A stretch of DNA of 64,000 nucleotides from Steroidobacteraceae bacterium (GTDB taxonomy: Bacteria > Pseudomonadota > Gammaproteobacteria > Steroidobacterales > Steroidobacteraceae). This document shows positions 62,397 through 64,000 of this stretch, piece after piece. The notes under the pieces were generated by a model, which was not told where the DNA came from, did no database searches, and saw only the letters and a program-made list of their open reading frames with translations. The position numbers and the translations under genes are program-made. Within the stretch, counting starts at the first letter, position 1; each line of letters opens with the position of its first letter. The stretch covers positions 219,892 to 283,891 of the forward strand of contig JABAQU010000020.1 of assembly GCA_019187185.1 (NCBI GenBank), written 5' to 3'.

Positions 62397-63137
62397 TTGA
62401 ACCGGATCATCGCCGTCATCGCTGGAAGCCTGGGCCTGCTGTACGTGCTTCCGTCCGTTCTGAGGGGCCTGCTGCCGCACCTGCCCACCTTCCTCGGCGT
62501 ACCTCTGTTCCACATCCTGCCTCGTGTGGGCAGTCTCCTGCAGGGCTTGGCGTCGATGGCGCTCGGCATCGTCTTGCTGCTGTTCGCGCGGCGGCGATGG
62601 CTAGCGAACGCCGACAGCAAAGCCGGGTATACAAAGGAATCCGAGGGCGAGTTCACCCGGTTCATCGTGACCCCGGCGCCGCCGCCGATCAGTTGGCCGG
62701 TGACACTGTTCGCCCTTATCTTCGCCTTCGGAACAGTCAACGGCGGCATCGCGATCATGAGTTTCTTCTTTACCGCTGCCGCCGCAGCCCTGCTGCTCAT
62801 GGACCAGCGAGGGAAGGCGGCCAGCCAGTCACGCAGCATCCGGCTCGGCAAGGAAGGCATCGAGATCGACGGCGACCTGCTCCGTCGGGAGGATATCCAT
62901 CATCTCGCCATCCGGAACAAGTTCGGCGGCAACGTCGAGATCGTTTATGACGCGAATCGCGGCATTCCAACGGGCGAGGTCCTCGGGCTCGCGGCGCGCA
63001 GGAAGCTGGCCGCCGTGGCCTATCGCGTCGAGGTCGAGAGCGGCGGCAGGGTCCGGCTGGTGGCCGCCGGCCTCGACGACGCGACGGCTCGCGCGCTCAC
63101 CACGGAGATCGGTCGGGCGCTGGACCTGCGCGCTTGA
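62397..63137 (+). CDS. Membrane protein of unknown function
   Basis: 246 residues. Four predicted membrane helices: two near the N-terminus (IIAVIAGSLGLLYVLPSV; LQGLASMALGIVLLLFARRR) and two around SWPVTLFALIFAFGTVNGGI and IMSFFFTAAAAALLL. The last 110 residues are a soluble domain (SIRLGKEGIEIDGDLLRRED, VEIVYDANRG, LAAVAYRVEVESGG), which looks like a bacterial PH-like fold. TTG start with GGAGG and AAGGAA upstream. Overlaps the next gene (TGATG). Confidence 0.72.
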   Translation: MNRIIAVIAGSLGLLYVLPSVLRGLLPHLPTFLGVPLFHILPRVGSLLQGLASMALGIVLLLFARRRWLANADSKAGYTKESEGEFTRFIVTPAPPPISWPVTLFALIFAFGTVNGGIAIMSFFFTAAAAALLLMDQRGKAASQSRSIRLGKEGIEIDGDLLRREDIHHLAIRNKFGGNVEIVYDANRGIPTGEVLGLAARRKLAAVAYRVEVESGGRVRLVAAGLDDATARALTTEIGRALDLRA

Positions 63138-63688
63138 TGCGGCCGCGGGACAGGGACCTGCAGCGGGCAGGGCGTGCGGTGCCACGAGCCCGGGTCGCGG
63201 TATTGTGCGGGCTGCTCACTGTGGCGGCGTGCAGCGGTCCCGCGGAGCCGAGTCTGGTGCCTGGAAGCGAAGCGGCGGCTACCACGCAGCCTGAGGATGA
63301 CGAACGCGCCGCGGACCTGCCACTGCGGCGCGGCTTCTACGTTTCGAACGACACCGCCTGTGGTGAGGCTTCGAACGCGACGCTGGCACTGCTCCACGCG
63401 GCGGGGCTCAACTCGGCACGCGAGGACTGCCACTTCGACACCGTCGTTCCACTCGGCGGAGCCCGCTACCGGACCACCGAGCACTGCGCCGTGATCGGCA
63501 CGGGCGACATGATCGGATACGCAACGGACTGGGAGGTGCTCTCCGATCGGGACTTCCGTCGCACGCTCGCGTCGGGCGCGGTCATCAGGATGCGCAGGTG
63601 TGAACAGTCGTCCCTGCCCGAGGCCTGGCGGATGATCGATCTGGACGCCGCGATCAACCGGGAAGGTGTGACGCCATCGCCAAGGTAA
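63137..63688 (+). CDS. Lipoprotein of unknown function
   Basis: 183 residues. Lipobox TVAAC with C32 after an Arg-rich start, then a domain with LPLRRGFYVSNDTACGEASN, NSAREDCHFDTVVPLG and RTTEHCAVIGT. Three or four cysteines suggest disulphides in the periplasm. Its ATG overlaps the stop of the membrane-protein gene, so both are translated from one message. No family was recognised. Confidence 0.72.
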   Translation: MRPRDRDLQRAGRAVPRARVAVLCGLLTVAACSGPAEPSLVPGSEAAATTQPEDDERAADLPLRRGFYVSNDTACGEASNATLALLHAAGLNSAREDCHFDTVVPLGGARYRTTEHCAVIGTGDMIGYATDWEVLSDRDFRRTLASGAVIRMRRCEQSSLPEAWRMIDLDAAINREGVTPSPR

Positions 63689-63800
63689 AGGTCGCCGCGT
63701 GGCCGGCGGTGGACAGAAAGTTCAAGCGGACCTGCAGCGCAGCGTGCTTCGCCGGTCGGACCCTATGGTGCGCCGAGACCTCCGTCGAATGCCGGCTTGA

Positions 63801-64000
63801 GTTTCGACCACTTCTTCCCGGAATCCTGGTGCCGTATTTGCGGGTGCGGCGGGGCAGAATGAGGCGAGCCCCCTCACTCCCACTCTATTGTCTCGCAGCG
63901 TTCCAAGTCCGCGCAGCTGCTGAATTTCTCCAACACGCTGCGCGATTTTACCGTCACGCCGACCGACAGAACACGCCGCTTGGACCCGATAGACCGCGAT
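63801..64000. repeat. Dispersed repeat family, copy C (cut by right window edge)
   Basis: Same unit as copy B at 60550: CCCGGAATCC, CTCACTCCCACTC, TACCGTCACG, CGCTTGGA and CCGATAGACCGCGA occur in the same order. The minus-strand frame ends ...CETIEWE like copy B and is open to the window edge, so the missing 5' part of the gene may lie just beyond 64000. The 112 bases before it hold nothing recognised. Confidence 0.75.

Noticed and set aside
1..64000. CRISPR arrays, rRNA or tRNA genes
   Set aside because: No regularly spaced repeats with spacers and no RNA gene signature were seen on reading both strands by eye; a covariance-model search was not possible.

Overview
The window is GC-rich, densely coded bacterial DNA with the look of a gammaproteobacterium of the Steroidobacter/Nevskia type. 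This placement is an inference from gene content (two TonB-dependent receptors, PEP-CTERM proteins with sigma-54 promoters, oleate hydratase, a P450 with an LLM oxidoreductase, many small lipoproteins); no rRNA or tRNA was seen to confirm it. No CRISPR array or replication origin was seen.

Layout. 1-134: 5' end of a leftward gene cut by the window edge. 264-2186: secreted CocE/NonD hydrolase. 2196-2498: collapsed antitoxin-PIN toxin relic. 2576-3004: DUF1810 protein. 3276-7016: four-gene TetR/HlyD/ABC-ATPase/ABC-2 permease efflux operon in which every junction overlaps by 4 bases. 7052-8721: small lipoprotein gene split by a complete IS256-family element. 8951-16426: CadC-like TPR regulator divergent from a 1636-residue secreted protein with PKD/cadherin-type repeats and an HEXXH zinc-protease-like domain. 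16490-17140: decayed kinase plus a 113-bp copy of the end of the ABC permease. 17304-18038 and 25522-26241: two PEP-CTERM proteins, each behind a convincing sigma-54 promoter. 18344-25102: P450, LLM oxidoreductase, TonB receptor, LysR regulator and SnoaL-like protein; two intergenic regions share the same 27-bp dyad. 26297-34283: ECF sigma factor/Ser-Thr kinase pair, secreted protein, VWA-like lipoprotein, second TonB receptor. 34333-39360: amine oxidase and GlxA-type regulator, divergent from OsmC and FAD monooxygenase, then a cupin and a broken RidA. 39587-43345: second VWA lipoprotein, an AlbA_2-like protein, a small periplasmic protein. 43736-49257: leftward block of Omp85 remnant, P-type cation ATPase, two DUF1538 membrane proteins and a P-II-like protein. 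49688-53711: oleate hydratase and two lipoproteins. 53950-62335: IS3 relic, two near-identical Fic genes, an IS6-family element and its deleted relic, and a LuxR-type ATPase regulator divergent from a DUF4242/secreted-protein pair. 62397-64000: membrane protein, lipoprotein, and a dispersed repeat that runs off the right edge.

How the parts relate. The clearest functional unit is 18-25 kb: an outer-membrane uptake receptor, two oxidative enzymes (P450 and LLM flavin/F420 enzyme), a SnoaL-fold protein and a LysR regulator, with a shared operator-like dyad. It looks like a small catabolic regulon for a hydrophobic (steroid- or terpenoid-like) compound, but the substrate cannot be read from sequence. 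A second unit is the P-type ATPase/DUF1538/DUF1538/P-II block, which looks like a transporter with its own nitrogen-regulator-like sensor. The third quarter and the right end show much rearrangement: truncated genes, a 23-bp repeat sitting at breakpoints, IS relics, and a duplicated Fic module.
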